This document shows, piece after piece, positions 23,081 to 23,544 of a DNA stretch of 23,544 bases (position 1 is its first letter; each line of letters starts with the position of its first letter). Where the stretch lies: contig CAYZQE010000035.1 in NCBI GenBank assembly GCA_964480635.1, positions 1 through 23,544 on the forward strand, read 5' to 3'. A program made the position numbers and the translations under genes. This stretch comes from CAYZQE01 sp964480635 (GTDB lineage Bacteria; Pseudomonadota; Gammaproteobacteria; GCA-001735895). The notes beneath the pieces were generated by a model. It was not told where the DNA came from. It was given only the letters and a program-made list of their open reading frames with translations, and made no database searches.

Positions 23081-23181
23081 GGGTCAGGTCTTAAAATTTG
23101 CGTTATTCTAATATTAAGATTACATCTATTAGGCGTGGCAAGACCTCTTAGTTTGGAATGCACAAATTAAAGACCTGACCC
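23081..23181. mobile_element. 101-bp inverted-repeat element (GGGTCAGGTCTT)
   Basis: GGGTCAGGTCTT (23081-23092) and its exact complement AAGACCTGACCC (23170-23181) bound a 101-bp segment, and partial symmetry continues inward (AAAATTTG against CAAATTAA). Such GGGTCAGGTCTT ends are familiar to me from repeats around Y1 transposase genes in gammaproteobacteria. It truncates the transposase frame at 22964. It is either a MITE or the fused ends of an internally deleted transposon. No convincing target duplication is visible. Confidence 0.65.
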
Positions 23182-23327
23182 GTAATTGTTTACCTTTTTA
23201 ATAATGTATAGACCTAATGTTAGTGTATGTGAGCTAAAAAAACTGGGGATAAACCTTAATTATTTCAAATTGTCTGCATTTTGATATATTTCAGTTAGAT
23301 TAATAGTGGTCAGTCCCTTGATAGCTC
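23182..23327. other. AT-rich spacer without recognisable gene
   Basis: I see no open frame of credible length on either strand, no tRNA-like fold and no strong hairpin here. It probably belongs to the decayed mobile region that begins after umuD. Confidence 0.5.
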
Positions 23328-23350
23328 TAAATAGGCAATTTGCCTACTTA
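23328..23350. repeat. GTAG-containing palindrome, copy 1
   Basis: TAAATAGGCAA-T-TTGCCTACTTA: arms of 11 bp with one mismatch around a single central T. The minus strand carries GTAG at the hairpin foot. On the + strand a run of six Ts follows closely (ATTTTTT), so it could also act as an intrinsic terminator. It shares its core with copy 2 at 23458-23484. Confidence 0.7.
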
Positions 23351-23360
23351 ATTTTTTATG

Positions 23361-23389
23361 TTGACTCAGATAAACAATAAGTTTATAAA
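23361..23389 (+). promoter_or_regulatory. Strong candidate sigma-70 promoter
   Basis: TTGACT (23361-23366) and TATAAA (23384-23389) are separated by exactly 17 bp; each matches the consensus at five of six positions. It is the best promoter match I found in the window. It lies between the two palindrome copies and points at the short frame starting at 23423. Confidence 0.6.
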
Positions 23390-23422
23390 TAAAACAAATA
23401 CTTACAGGGAGATCTTAAAGTC

Positions 23423-23494
23423 ATGTTCGAAAAACTAGAGGGATTCCCTATAATATTGTTAAGTAGGCAACTTGCCTACTTAACAGACTGTTAG
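23423..23494 (+). pseudogene. Short frame, possibly a broken gene start
   Basis: ATG 23423 opens 23 codons (MFEKLEGFPIILLSRQLAYL, then TDC) ending at TAG. A purine-rich GGGAG lies 13-17 nt upstream, and a strong promoter sits about 35-60 bp upstream. The palindrome copy at 23458-23484 lies inside the frame and encodes residues 12 onward. The first nine residues recall, from memory, the N-terminus of small STAS/SpoIIAA-like proteins (M-E-x-x-E-G-x-P), so this may be the start of such a gene cut by the palindrome. A genuine 23-residue peptide is the alternative. No continuation is recognisable before the window ends. Confidence 0.25.
23458..23484. repeat. GTAG-containing perfect palindrome, copy 2
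   Basis: GTTAAGTAGGCAA-C-TTGCCTACTTAAC: perfect 13-bp arms around one central base. GTAG stands at the foot of the GGCAA/TTGCC stem on both strands, as in REP sequences recognised by TnpA-REP transposases. Its centre is 132 bp from that of copy 1. Confidence 0.75.
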
Positions 23495-23544
23495 CTCTCT
23501 GCGAGGCAAAAGTACCTTCACTTAAATTAGAGTTTGATATAAGA

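Noticed and set aside
22964..23170. A complete 68-residue gene
   Set aside because: Only the first 37 residues match a known family; the rest is translation of an inverted-repeat element, so it is a truncated transposase.
23458..23484. Integron attC site (GTTAAGT/ACTTAAC resemble core-site consensus)
   Set aside because: The two core-like heptamers face the wrong way for attC and arise from a short perfect palindrome; no integrase or cassette genes are present.
23467..23544. Open frame running off the right edge (ending KVPSLKLEFDIR)
   Set aside because: No ATG or GTG start and no ribosome site; 26 codons without a stop is expected by chance in AT-rich DNA.
1..23544. CRISPR arrays, tRNA or rRNA genes, riboswitches
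   Set aside because: No regularly spaced direct repeats, no cloverleaf or rRNA-like sequence and no recognisable aptamer core were seen on reading both strands.

Overview
The window is chromosomal DNA from an AT-rich gammaproteobacterium. I judge this from close resemblance of the core genes to Escherichia coli/Vibrio families (RoxA/YcfD, RF2, LysRS, RlmKL, Slt70), from the prfB-lysS gene pair and from a complete Gsp-type type II secretion (T2SS) locus. I cannot name a genus. Gene density is high, with many 1-17 bp overlaps inside operons.

Left part (1-3021, + strand): the tail of what looks like purB, a 157-bp near-perfect palindromic MITE-like insertion, then three translationally coupled genes: the ribosomal oxygenase roxA, a GNAT acetyltransferase fused to a phospholipase-D-like C-terminal domain, and a YugP-type membrane zinc peptidase. 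These converge, with a 1-bp gap, on the minus-strand block.

Middle part (3023-10820, - strand): prfB (with the intact programmed +1 frameshift) followed by lysS, then rlmKL, slt and a small four-helix membrane protein of unknown function. Candidate terminators follow slt and the small membrane protein, and a promoter can be read upstream of slt.

Right-centre (10976-22196, - strand): one long T2SS operon in the order gspC-D-E-F-rrtA-G-H-I-J-K-L-M-N. The unusual member is a rhombosortase-like intramembrane protease, overlapping gspF and directly preceding gspG. Rhombosortases process GlyGly-CTERM proteins, which are exported by the T2SS. The locus therefore places the secretion machine and a surface-processing protease in one transcription unit. 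Prepilin peptidase (gspO), gspA/B and a pilotin are not in the window.

Right end (22197-23544, + strand): a UmuD-like self-cleaving protein without umuC, then a stretch of decayed mobile DNA: the N-terminus of a REP-associated tyrosine transposase cut off by a 101-bp inverted-repeat element, and two copies of a GTAG-containing palindrome. The second palindrome lies inside a short reading frame that has a good sigma-70 promoter and may be a broken gene. The best candidates for something undescribed are the rrtA-containing T2SS operon and the right-end palindromes with the transposase remnant.
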